Shown here in pieces: positions 1-5,684 of a DNA stretch of 5,684 nt. This DNA comes from GYS-P2D sp964489125. GTDB lineage: Bacteria; Bacteroidota; Bacteroidia; Chitinophagales; Saprospiraceae. Each line of letters starts with the position of its first letter. Within the stretch, counting starts at the first letter, position 1. The stretch is from assembly GCA_964489125.1 (NCBI GenBank), contig CAZAXY010000176.1, forward strand, positions 1 through 5,684. Direction: 5' to 3'. The position numbers and the translations under genes were made by a program. A model generated the notes under the pieces. That model had not been told where the DNA came from, ran no database searches, and was given only the letters and a program-made list of their open reading frames with translations.

Positions 1-950
1 GATACGTTAAAATTCCCCTCACCATATTCTCCTAAGGTTACTGATCCATTAGTGCCATTAAGTGCTAGAATACTGTCTAAAACAGATGATCTTATCTTAA
101 CGTCTTCGGCAGCATTGATCATAATTATATCTTGACCATCTTGTTGTATAGCGACCTCATCTCCATCCAAGTTGACGAAAGTAGCATCCACATCAAATGT
201 GTCAATATCATTGTAGTTAAGACTGTTGTTATCGCCAGTTACAATTCTATCCTCATCAAGAGTACCATCTGCTAGATAGAACGTATTGCCCTCAATTATT
301 GGACTCAGGTCAACTGAGATTCTATTTTCAGTGCCGAGTCGACCTGCAATATTCTCTACAAACTCTAATATAGAATCTCCAATAACATTGATCTCATCGA
401 TGTACTCGTTTCCAGTTATTGTATCGTTGTCAGAATTGTTGGACATGTTGATCAATGTCCGTATAGTGCTTATTGAATCAGCTACGGCAATATCTGTAGC
501 GAATATCGAATCTAAGGCAAATAGATTTATCGTTCCAAACGTATCTACACCATTAGTTACAGAGAGATCTGCAGTAATGCTATCTTCAATGACTAGTGAC
601 AAGTTCATGGGCACCTCCAGGACTTCTCCATTGACTGATGGCGCTAAAAAATAGTTATTCCCCGCTCCATTGCTGGCTTGGTCTCCTGCTCCGAATGTGA
701 AGTTTTCAAGTCCATAGCCAAATAGCTTGAGCATTAGAGGATCTGACGTACTACTTGTTGGATTAGATGTTCGCCCGAAGAATAGACTGTCGGTAACAAT
801 TAAAAACTCATTAACGCCTTCTCTCTGTACCTCCCACCATCTATCTGTAGCTAATTCTAATGGATTATCCCCGATCTTAACCTGTGCGCTTAATGTAAAG
901 CCTAGGGTGACAAAAAGACCAGTTATAACAACCAGTTTTGAAAGATTCAT
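1..950 (-). CDS. Secreted Asp/Asn-rich surface or fibre-like protein, 3' end cut by window edge
   Basis: The minus-strand frame is open from an ATG at 950 to the left edge, giving 316 residues without a stop, so the C-terminus is missing. Residues 1-23 (MNLSKLVVITGLFVTLGFTL, then SAQ) form a signal peptide with likely cleavage near SA-Q. The mature part is low in Lys, Cys and His and rich in Asp, Asn, Ser, Thr, Ile and Val. It holds recurring short units (TDSLF, LDSIF, ADSI, GDSIL, LDSIL) and, at about residues 224-260, the pattern FYLADGTLDEDRIVTGDNN followed by NDIDTFDVDATF. Such text is common in long secreted Bacteroidota proteins resembling phage tail fibres, some ending in an endosialidase-type chaperone (peptidase S74) domain; that domain would lie outside the window, so this assignment is inference. 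The frame stays open upstream, with further ATGs at 1040 and 1061, but these would bury the signal peptide behind 30-37 residues, so 950 is preferred. The gene follows the glucosaminidase gene on the same strand after 197 bp. Confidence 0.85.
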   Translation of the reverse strand, partial: MNLSKLVVITGLFVTLGFTLSAQVKIGDNPLELATDRWWEVQREGVNEFLIVTDSLFFGRTSNPTSSTSDPLMLKLFGYGLENFTFGAGDQASNGAGNNYFLAPSVNGEVLEVPMNLSLVIEDSITADLSVTNGVDTFGTINLFALDSIFATDIAVADSISTIRTLINMSNNSDNDTITGNEYIDEINVIGDSILEFVENIAGRLGTENRISVDLSPIIEGNTFYLADGTLDEDRIVTGDNNSLNYNDIDTFDVDATFVNLDGDEVAIQQDGQDIIMINAAEDVKIRSSVLDSILALNGTNGSVTLGEYGEGNFNV

Positions 951-1039
951 TGTATTTGGGTTTAATAAACTATGCAATACGTTGTAATAAATAGGTACAC
1001 TATTTATCAATTCAGACAGGTGGTAGAATTCAGTTGACA

Positions 1040-1054
1040 TGGCTGAGACAGCCA
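1040..1054. repeat. Short GC-rich inverted repeat (hairpin) in the intergenic region
   Basis: TGGCTG (1040-1045) and CAGCCA (1049-1054) are perfect reverse complements around a 3-base loop, AGA. The 6-bp stem stands out in very AT-rich surroundings and lies about 90 bp upstream of the surface-protein start, between the two minus-strand genes. No T-run follows on either strand, so it is not a standard intrinsic terminator. It could be a leader structure or a protein site, or chance. Confidence 0.4.
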
Positions 1055-1067
1055 AATGCATTGCAAG

Positions 1068-1104
1068 TATAATTAAAATTATTATATATATAAAAATTAT
1101 ATAT
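1068..1104. other. 37-bp run of pure A/T between two minus-strand genes
   Basis: Every base from 1068 to 1104 is A or T, including alternating TATATATA around 1083-1091 and imperfect outer arms TATAATT / AATTATA read on the minus strand. It sits about 44 bp beyond the stop of the glucosaminidase gene and about 118 bp before the surface-protein start. Such tracts melt easily and often lie in promoter or terminator regions. I could not place a TTG / TAnnTTTG promoter here with confidence. Confidence 0.5.
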
Positions 1105-1147
1105 GTGAAATTTTAACATTTAACCCGTTTAGGATCAGGGTTTAATT

Positions 1148-1648
1148 TTAGTCGTATTGATAGAGTTGATAGTTCTCGACTATTTTGATGAGCTTTTCTG
1201 CATAAGTTGGGTCTGTAGCATAGCCAGATCGCTGTAATCCTCTTGCCCAGGCTTTATAGTCGTTGCCACAACTCTTGACAAGGCCTCCATAGTTAATGCT
1301 ATTGACGATGAAGTTAGAATGGTCAACATATGAATCAACAGGTGTATCGTAAGCTCTGAAGCAAGAGTTAATTAGATCTCCGTCAGCGTTATAATCGTCA
1401 TCCTTATGGAAATATGTGTTCCCTTGCCAGTATGATTTACACTTTATTCCAAAGTGATTATTAGACTCTAAACTAAGATGAGATGCGCCAGCATTGCTCT
1501 CATGAAGGGCCTGCGCTAACTTAATGCTTGCAGGGATTCCAGTTCGGTTCATCTCGGCAATTGCTACTGGGCTATATTTTTTGATATAGTCCATCTTAAT
1601 ATCATCACTATTTGAAAAAAGTAGCGTTATAACAAACAAAACAATCAT
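1148..1648 (-). CDS. Secreted GH73-type endo-beta-N-acetylglucosaminidase (peptidoglycan hydrolase), single domain
   Basis: This 166-residue protein is predicted to cleave the glycan chain of peptidoglycan after export. Residues 1-14 are hydrophobic (MIVLFVITLLFSNS), forming a short signal peptide or anchor. The rest, from about 19 to 163, is one glucosaminidase domain of the FlgJ/GH73 type. The motif QALHESNAG carries the expected catalytic Glu (E50), followed by NNHFGIKC, the FRAYDTPVDSYVDHSNFI segment and the C-terminal GYATDPTYAEKL, all typical of Bacteroidota members. Many relatives carry LysM wall-binding repeats after this domain; here the protein stops directly after it, so it is a minimal form. 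A GTG one codon upstream (1651) is the only other possible extension because an in-frame TAA lies just before it; I chose the ATG. The gene is divergent from the deacylase gene, with 90 bp between starts, and precedes the surface-protein gene on the same strand. The role in growth, division or lysis is not shown by the sequence. Confidence 0.9.
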   Translation of the reverse strand: MIVLFVITLLFSNSDDIKMDYIKKYSPVAIAEMNRTGIPASIKLAQALHESNAGASHLSLESNNHFGIKCKSYWQGNTYFHKDDDYNADGDLINSCFRAYDTPVDSYVDHSNFIVNSINYGGLVKSCGNDYKAWARGLQRSGYATDPTYAEKLIKIVENYQLYQYD

Positions 1649-1738
1649 CACAGGTTATACATTGGGTATTAGTTAGAGACCGAAAATCATGCCAAGCCTA
1701 TTCTCTCGACTTACCCTTAAATATTTCATCAAGTACTA

Positions 1739-2656
1739 ATGCTCAATAGACTGATCGGTAGATATACCCATGACCTTGAGGGTCCTTTACTAATAGTAAT
1801 GTCGGCGATGCACGGTAATGAGCCTGCTGGGGTAAAAGCCCTTGAGTATCTATTTAAGATGCTGGAAGTAGAGCCAATTACCAACCATAACTTTCAATTC
1901 AGAGGTGAAATTATTGGGTTGATTGGGAATCTGAAAGCCTATGAACTAAACAAGCGATTTATCGATCATGATCTCAATAGAATCTGGACAGAATCCCCAA
2001 AAACGTTGAGTGGACAGATCCATGAAATAACCGAAAAGCATGAAATCATCGAATTAATCAATGACAAGCTTACATCCTCTAATCATCGTGATGTAATCTT
2101 ACTTGACCTTCATACCACCTCGTCTGATGGTGGTATATTTTCAATTCCAGGACCAGGACATAAATCCCTTGACATCTCTAAGGGTCTCAACGCCCCTGTT
2201 ATCCTCAATATGATGAACAACATCAAGGGCACTATCATGGAGTATTTTAACCCCGACTATGACAGGCGAGCTATTCACTCTCTCACTTTCGAATCTGGTA
2301 GACACCTAGATCCGTTAAGTGTAAATAGGGCGATAGCAGCAATGATCAACTGTATGAAACATCTCAATATGGTCGATAGTACAGATGTCGAAAGCATACA
2401 TGACGACATTCTCAAGCAGTATTCGCAGGGCTTACCTAAGGTATCAAGGCTGATATATAGACACCCTATAAAATATGGAGACGCCTATGAAACGCTTGAA
2501 GGTTTCCTAAACTTTAAGCCCATTGAAAAAGGCGATCCTCTAGCAGAACATAACGGAGTTACTATAACAGCTCCTCAAACTGGTAGGATACTCATGCCGC
2601 TCTATCAAAAACAGGGAGCTGAGGGATTCTATATTATTGAAGATGTTGAAGAGTAG
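1739..2656 (+). CDS. Succinylglutamate desuccinylase/aspartoacylase-family zinc deacylase
   Basis: This 305-residue protein belongs to the AstE/AspA family of zinc amidohydrolases (carboxypeptidase M14-like fold), which remove acyl groups from N-acylated amino acids. The zinc motif HGNEPAG supplies H25 and E28, and the third ligand is H125 in LLDLHTTSSDGG. RFIDHDLNRIW (73-83) matches the substrate-binding DxNR motif, and E185 in LTFESGRH is the likely catalytic glutamate. The last 70 or so residues (about 235-303, with APQTGRILMPLYQKQGAEGF) form the small beta-rich C-terminal domain seen in this family. There is no signal peptide, so it is expected in the cytoplasm. The N-terminus (LIGRYTHDLEGPLLIVMSAMHG) aligns with the usual family start, supporting the ATG at 1739. 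The substrate cannot be read from the sequence: no arginine-succinyl (ast) genes are nearby, so the symbol astE is not justified. It converges on ftcD with 5 bp between stops. Confidence 0.9.
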   Translation: MLNRLIGRYTHDLEGPLLIVMSAMHGNEPAGVKALEYLFKMLEVEPITNHNFQFRGEIIGLIGNLKAYELNKRFIDHDLNRIWTESPKTLSGQIHEITEKHEIIELINDKLTSSNHRDVILLDLHTTSSDGGIFSIPGPGHKSLDISKGLNAPVILNMMNNIKGTIMEYFNPDYDRRAIHSLTFESGRHLDPLSVNRAIAAMINCMKHLNMVDSTDVESIHDDILKQYSQGLPKVSRLIYRHPIKYGDAYETLEGFLNFKPIEKGDPLAEHNGVTITAPQTGRILMPLYQKQGAEGFYIIEDVEE

Positions 2657-2661
2657 CTTCG

Positions 2662-3603
2662 TCAGATCACGAATTCAAGAATTCGTTCCTCTTTTATGAA
2701 GGGCTCATGGCAGGAAAGACTCATGTAATCAATGACAGAATCTACATTGCCTTCATTGCAATGTTCTGACATCCCCTTGAATAGAGTCATACCAATTAAT
2801 TCAGACCCGAGCACTTCAACTTTATACTCTTCGGACATCTCAACAACTAAGTCATAAAAGTCTTTCATAGTCATTTTATTTATGTTATAAATATTCGCAG
2901 AGATCTGAGCACAACCATATTCCTCCGTAAGCCAACCCAATACTCTAACATCATGTAACCGTTCTTCGTGCATTCTTAATTTGCGAATATCCTTGGCAAT
3001 ATCTTTGGCTATCCCTAGATCATCTGTGTTGAGGCTAACATTGTAGGCTACCATATAATCCCGAACCGTCCAACTACTTAGTCCTAACTTAGGATGGCTA
3101 TTGTTTGGTCCATAGTCTGCTGAAAGTTCACCTTGACGTAATCTCCGATTCGCTTGATCTGGTCCTCCTCGCCTGATATCACTAAGATGCTGTTGCTTTG
3201 GTTGGCTGGCTATGTCCCCATAGTAGATAATGGGCACTTCATATGTCCCTGCAACTTCTGTAGCCCACTGATCCACCCATGCCTTCAGAGCATCTTTGTC
3301 AATACCCCTGATAGGAATGAACGGTACAACATCAACGATGCCTGCAGAGGGATGATTCCCACTATAGTTCATAATATCCTGTTCTAGAGAACACCGATGA
3401 TAAATGATTTCTAGTATGGAGCCCATTTCCGTAATAGGAGATATGATAGTTATAACTGTTCTCTGAGCGTCTTCTCCTCTATCAACATGGACAACCTTTG
3501 AGTCGTACACGTTGATCTCTGAAACCAATCTGCCGATAAAGTCGTTTTGTCGGCTGTGATTAATATTGACCACACATTCTATGAGTGGCTGACGGTCTGC
3601 CAT
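2662..3603 (-). CDS. ftcD: Glutamate formimidoyltransferase (histidine degradation)
   Basis: This 313-residue protein matches the formimidoyltransferase part of FTCD. It would transfer the formimino group of N-formimino-L-glutamate to tetrahydrofolate, releasing glutamate at the end of histidine breakdown. Family marks are PLIECVVNI at the N-terminus, VDRGEDAQRTVITI (40-53), NHPSAGIVDVVPFIPI (83-98) with H84 at the place of the catalytic histidine (His82 of the pig enzyme), DYGP, VAYNVSLNT and a second subdomain containing LGSELIGM. The length fits the transferase alone, with no fused cyclodeaminase domain. Two normally well-kept motifs deviate: NFSEGR reads NINHSR, and the Arg after HP is Ser. 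It may therefore be a diverged copy, or act on a related substrate. The ATG at 3603 gives the usual N-terminus. Its start faces the secreted-protein gene across 58 bp and its 3' end abuts the deacylase gene. No hutH, hutU or hutI is in the window, so it is an isolated gene here. Confidence 0.85.
   Translation of the reverse strand: MADRQPLIECVVNINHSRQNDFIGRLVSEINVYDSKVVHVDRGEDAQRTVITIISPITEMGSILEIIYHRCSLEQDIMNYSGNHPSAGIVDVVPFIPIRGIDKDALKAWVDQWATEVAGTYEVPIIYYGDIASQPKQQHLSDIRRGGPDQANRRLRQGELSADYGPNNSHPKLGLSSWTVRDYMVAYNVSLNTDDLGIAKDIAKDIRKLRMHEERLHDVRVLGWLTEEYGCAQISANIYNINKMTMKDFYDLVVEMSEEYKVEVLGSELIGMTLFKGMSEHCNEGNVDSVIDYMSLSCHEPFIKEERILEFVI
2669..2695 (+). terminator. Possible intrinsic terminator of the deacylase gene, inside the 3' end of ftcD
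   Basis: ACGAATT (2669-2675) and AATTCGT (2680-2686) form a perfect 7-bp stem with a CAAG loop, starting 13 bases after the deacylase stop and followed by TCCTCTTTT (2687-2695). The stem has few GC pairs and the T-run is interrupted, so it would be weak. It overlaps the last codons of ftcD, so the bases are also constrained by coding. Two GAATTC hexamers two bases apart make up the core. Confidence 0.35.
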
Positions 3604-3611
3604 AACTATTT

Positions 3612-3641
3612 TTGATTTAAGACATTAGATTATGTAGTTTG
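3612..3641 (+). promoter_or_regulatory. Bacteroidota-type promoter candidate for the secreted-protein gene
   Basis: TTG at 3612-3614 (within TTTTTG) is followed by 19 bases and then GTAGTTTG at 3634-3641. The spacing fits the known TTG / N19 / TAnnTTTG promoter of this phylum, and the conserved TTTG is intact, but the TA lies one base closer than consensus. Transcription would begin near 3648, leaving a leader of about 14 bases before the TTG start at 3662. It lies in the 58-bp gap shared with the divergent ftcD, so the ftcD promoter may overlap it. Confidence 0.4.
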
Positions 3642-3661
3642 TACGTTGAATGTAAATTTAA

Positions 3662-5113
3662 TTGGAAAAGATATTTTCATTGTTGGTGTTCTTCTTTGCT
3701 GGCCAATGTCTTTTGGCACAGATGGTGACTGTATCTCCTGAGATCAATCTGCGATCTGACAGGGCATATTATCTATTAGGCCAGGTCGATGAATCCATTC
3801 TGCTGTTTAGGGACCAAGGGGACAAGAAGATCCTAGACATCTTTGAAGAAAATCTCGTGCTTAGCAGTGAGAGAAATGTGGACCTGCTCAGTGATCGAGC
3901 ACTTGTGTATGACGCCATTAATACCGATACCGCCTTTTCCGTATTCTACGGATTCAGAGATGAAGATGAAGTAGTTGTCCAGATGGATGTGTTTAATGCG
4001 ACAGCTAATAGAGTAGATAGCGTCGAGATCTTTCGCGACCAAAGATCAATTAAGGCGCTCCAATATGAAACCATAATTTCAGAAAACAAAAACATAATAG
4101 CGCTCTATAATATCACAGAAAAGGATCTCATGACGATCTTGGTGTTTGATATTAGGCGGAAAAAAACCTTGCTCAACAGCAAATATCAATTAGTTGATCT
4201 CAACTTATATGAAGACATTAAGCAAATAGAAGTCTCTGATCAAGGAGATGTCGTAATCCTCTATGAACGAAACAATAACAGAAGCGCCAAGGACAATCAC
4301 TTCGCCCGGTTTATTCGGTTTTTAGCCAATGGCACAGAAACTGAAGAGATCAACCTGCCACTCAGAGATATAGTTACTTCGGACTTATTCTTTAAGATTG
4401 ATAATAAAAATCGCCGCTTAGCAGTAACTGGTCTTTACGACGAAAAGAGTCGTGATCAAAGTACTGGATATGTTTGGATTAATGGCAGCATAGACAATTG
4501 GCAGGATGAACAAATCTACCTCATTCCATTTGAAGATGTCGTCTTCTTCGAAGTTTATGGAAATAATAAGAATAAAAAATTGCGCAATTTTCAGGTGAGT
4601 TCTATGCTACTCAAGGCTGACGGTTCTCCGATATTAGTTTTTGAACACGCAAGAAATTTGGTCAGACAAAATGGAGGAGTATCAACCTTTAATAATTCCA
4701 ACACCTTCAGAGGACGGCAACAAGGATTTAACTCTGTAGGATGGAGCGATCACTATCGTGAAGACCTCGTAGTTATCTCTTTGGATCAAAATCTCGAACT
4801 CGATTGGTATCATGTGTTCTACAAAAAGCAGTTTTCTCAAAATGACAATGCACTTTTCTCCTCCTACTTTACATTCATGACGCCGAGCCGTGTCAGACTT
4901 ATCTATAATGACGAGATAAAGACCAATAGCACCGTGAGCGAATATATTTTTGATGGTGCTGGCAATTACAAGCGAAACAGCTTGCTCAGTACGGAGTACC
5001 AGAATTTGAGGTTAATCTTCCAATATGCTATACAGATCAACAACAGTTCCTTGATTGTGCCAAGTCAACGCAATTCTGCTTTAAGCCTAGTTAAAGTGGA
5101 CTATTCTCAATAG
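3662..5113 (+). CDS. Secreted protein of unknown function, probable TTG start
   Basis: I do not recognise a named family. The 483-residue product begins with a signal peptide (MEKIFSLLVFFFAGQCLLAQ, residues 1-20), with likely cleavage at LA-Q. The Cys at 16 is preceded by Gln and does not make a good lipobox, so it is probably soluble periplasmic or exported rather than a lipoprotein. The start is TTG at 3662: an in-frame TAA lies directly before it, and the first in-frame ATG (3722, residue 21) would lose the whole signal peptide. The mature part has many short alternating hydrophobic strands (such as VVILYE, LAVTGLYD, DLVVISL), suggesting a beta-rich, possibly propeller-like fold; this is inference. 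The best-marked segment is WYHVFYKKQFSQNDNALFSS (from about W382) followed by RLIYND, which resembles uncharacterised secreted Bacteroidota proteins. No catalytic motif, membrane helix or C-terminal sorting domain is visible. The MarR gene follows on the same strand after 122 bp. Confidence 0.8.
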   Translation: MEKIFSLLVFFFAGQCLLAQMVTVSPEINLRSDRAYYLLGQVDESILLFRDQGDKKILDIFEENLVLSSERNVDLLSDRALVYDAINTDTAFSVFYGFRDEDEVVVQMDVFNATANRVDSVEIFRDQRSIKALQYETIISENKNIIALYNITEKDLMTILVFDIRRKKTLLNSKYQLVDLNLYEDIKQIEVSDQGDVVILYERNNNRSAKDNHFARFIRFLANGTETEEINLPLRDIVTSDLFFKIDNKNRRLAVTGLYDEKSRDQSTGYVWINGSIDNWQDEQIYLIPFEDVVFFEVYGNNKNKKLRNFQVSSMLLKADGSPILVFEHARNLVRQNGGVSTFNNSNTFRGRQQGFNSVGWSDHYREDLVVISLDQNLELDWYHVFYKKQFSQNDNALFSSYFTFMTPSRVRLIYNDEIKTNSTVSEYIFDGAGNYKRNSLLSTEYQNLRLIFQYAIQINNSSLIVPSQRNSALSLVKVDYSQ

Positions 5114-5155
5114 TTAGATATATCAAGAGTTTTACATCCAAGAATTACAAACTTT

Positions 5156-5183
5156 CTATTTGCATTTGCTTTAGTTCAAATAG
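5156..5183. promoter_or_regulatory. Inverted repeat upstream of the MarR gene, candidate operator
   Basis: CTATTTG (5156-5162) and CAAATAG (5177-5183) are perfect reverse complements with centres 21 bp apart, about two helical turns, as expected for a dimeric regulator. The left arm also begins a tandem ATTTGC-ATTTGC (5158-5169). The site lies 53 bp before the MarR start. Autoregulation through such sites is common in MarR proteins; binding here is inference. No T-run directly follows, so it does not look like a terminator of the preceding gene. Confidence 0.4.
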
Positions 5184-5202
5184 GTCCGATAACGTATTTT
5201 TA
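5175..5202 (+). promoter_or_regulatory. Weak promoter candidate for the MarR gene
   Basis: TATTTTTA at 5195-5202 matches the phylum's -7 element TAnnTTTG except for the last base. A TTC at 5175-5177, 17 bases upstream, is a poor fit to the -33 TTG. If used, transcription would start near 5209, and the right arm of the inverted repeat would lie between the two elements, where a bound repressor would block polymerase. Confidence 0.25.
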
Positions 5203-5235
5203 GAAAGACAAGGCAGCAGAAAGATCCACTAACAG

Positions 5236-5684
5236 ATGAGTTTTCTTGTAAAAAACACCGCCCAGGTTTTGCTTCTGGCGGAGCAAAATCTCAAGAATTA
5301 TCGAGACATAGTTAACTATGCATTTCATAAAGCAGGATATGGTATTACCTATGATCAGTGGCTCGTGCTATCAGCTATTTCTCAAAAACAAGGACTTACT
5401 CAAATTGTAATTGCTGAATTTACCAATAAAGAACCCGCCTCAATTTCACGCATCCTAAAACTACTGGAAAAGAAGGAGTTGGTTGAAAAGCTGCCTGATA
5501 AGAAGAACAAACGAGCCAAAAGAATCTACCTCTCTCCCGCAGGAGACGATATCCAAAAAAAGGCAACTAAGACTTATAACTCCCTGGCAAAAGAAGGCTT
5601 CAACGGGGTCTATGAGCAAGAGATCAATCTATTCGTCAGGATTCTCGAAAAGCTCAAAGGAAACTTTGAAAAGATGAGTGAGAA
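5236..5684 (+). CDS. MarR-family transcriptional regulator, 3' end cut by window edge
   Basis: The frame is open from ATG at 5236 to the right edge: 149 residues plus two bases (AA) that cannot begin a stop codon. MarR proteins are usually about 140-160 residues, so only a few residues are probably missing. Order: N-terminal dimerisation helix (about 8-33), then GITYDQWLVLSAI (36-48), the winged helix-turn-helix with LTQIVIAEFTNKEPASISRI (54-73) where PASISRILKLLEKK is the recognition helix, and the basic wing DKKNKRAKRIYLSPAG (88-103), followed by C-terminal dimerisation helices. It should bind DNA as a dimer and respond to a small ligand or oxidant. There is no Cys in the visible part, so thiol-based redox sensing of the OhrR kind is unlikely. 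The gene has its own 122-bp upstream region with a candidate operator. Its targets are unknown; they may lie downstream, outside the window. Confidence 0.92.
   Translation, partial: MSFLVKNTAQVLLLAEQNLKNYRDIVNYAFHKAGYGITYDQWLVLSAISQKQGLTQIVIAEFTNKEPASISRILKLLEKKELVEKLPDKKNKRAKRIYLSPAGDDIQKKATKTYNSLAKEGFNGVYEQEINLFVRILEKLKGNFEKMSE

Noticed and set aside
286..987. Two plus-strand open frames (286-654 and 727-987)
   Set aside because: They lie antisense to the signal-peptide-bearing minus-strand gene, whose translation looks like a real secreted protein; theirs show no recognisable domain.
1039..1116. 25-codon plus-strand frame (MAETAKCIASIIKIIIYIKI...)
   Set aside because: Its hydrophobic look comes from translating the A/T-only tract; there is no promoter or ribosome-site support.
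1122..1142. AACCC / GGGTT inverted repeat just after the glucosaminidase stop, considered as a terminator
   Set aside because: The stem is only 5 bp with an 11-base loop, and no T-run follows on the minus strand.
3154..3387. Plus-strand open frame inside ftcD
   Set aside because: It is antisense to a well-recognised enzyme and shows no domain.
3662..3721. Lipoprotein signal (Cys at residue 16 of the secreted protein)
   Set aside because: The residue before Cys is Gln and the sequence does not fit the lipobox; an ordinary cleavage site at LA-Q fits better.
3833..4042. Minus-strand open frame inside the secreted-protein gene
   Set aside because: It is antisense to a continuous 483-residue frame with a signal peptide, and shows no supporting features.
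5483..5677. Plus-strand open frame of 64 codons
   Set aside because: It is an alternative frame of the MarR gene, whose winged helix-turn-helix is clear in the other frame.
1..5684. CRISPR array, insertion sequence, tRNA or rRNA genes, or phage/defence genes
   Set aside because: I saw no regularly spaced repeats, transposase motifs, terminal inverted repeats, RNA gene signatures or defence-type domains.

Overview
The window looks like chromosomal DNA from a member of the Bacteroidota, probably a free-living flavobacterium- or Saprospira-type organism. The signs are moderately AT-rich DNA, no clear Shine-Dalgarno sequences, secreted proteins whose signal peptides end in 'SAQ' or 'LAQ', a surface protein with the 'ADGTL...DRIVTG' style common in that phylum, and at least one promoter-like element of the TTG / TAnnTTTG type. 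The lineage is inferred from these features and was not tested by a database search.

Layout from left to right: (1) a minus-strand gene for a secreted, Asp/Asn-rich surface or fibre-like protein, cut by the left edge (1-950); (2) a 197-bp AT-rich intergenic stretch with a small GC-rich hairpin and a 37-bp run of pure A/T; (3) a minus-strand gene for a short secreted GH73-type peptidoglycan glucosaminidase (1148-1648); (4) a divergent plus-strand gene for a zinc-dependent succinylglutamate desuccinylase/aspartoacylase-family deacylase (1739-2656); (5) a minus-strand gene for glutamate formimidoyltransferase, ftcD (2662-3603), which meets the deacylase gene tail to tail with only 5 bp between the stop codons; (6) a plus-strand gene for a secreted protein of unknown function that appears to start at TTG (3662-5113), divergent from ftcD across a 58-bp gap; (7) a plus-strand MarR-family regulator (5236 to the right edge), cut just short of its expected end, with a 7+7 bp inverted repeat upstream that could be its operator.

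How the genes work together: no single pathway or cassette is evident. Gene directions alternate (-,-,+,-,+,+), so most genes are probably transcribed alone. The two left-hand genes both encode exported proteins, one a cell-wall hydrolase and one a surface protein, but 197 bp separate them. ftcD would carry out the last step of one histidine-degradation route (formiminoglutamate to glutamate), yet no other hut gene is present here. The deacylase and ftcD both belong to families that act on N-substituted acidic amino acids, which is suggestive, but the convergent arrangement argues against co-transcription. I did not find convincing evidence of a new multi-gene system. The points most worth following up are the divergent motifs in FtcD, the uncharacterised secreted protein with its TTG start, and the putative MarR operator.
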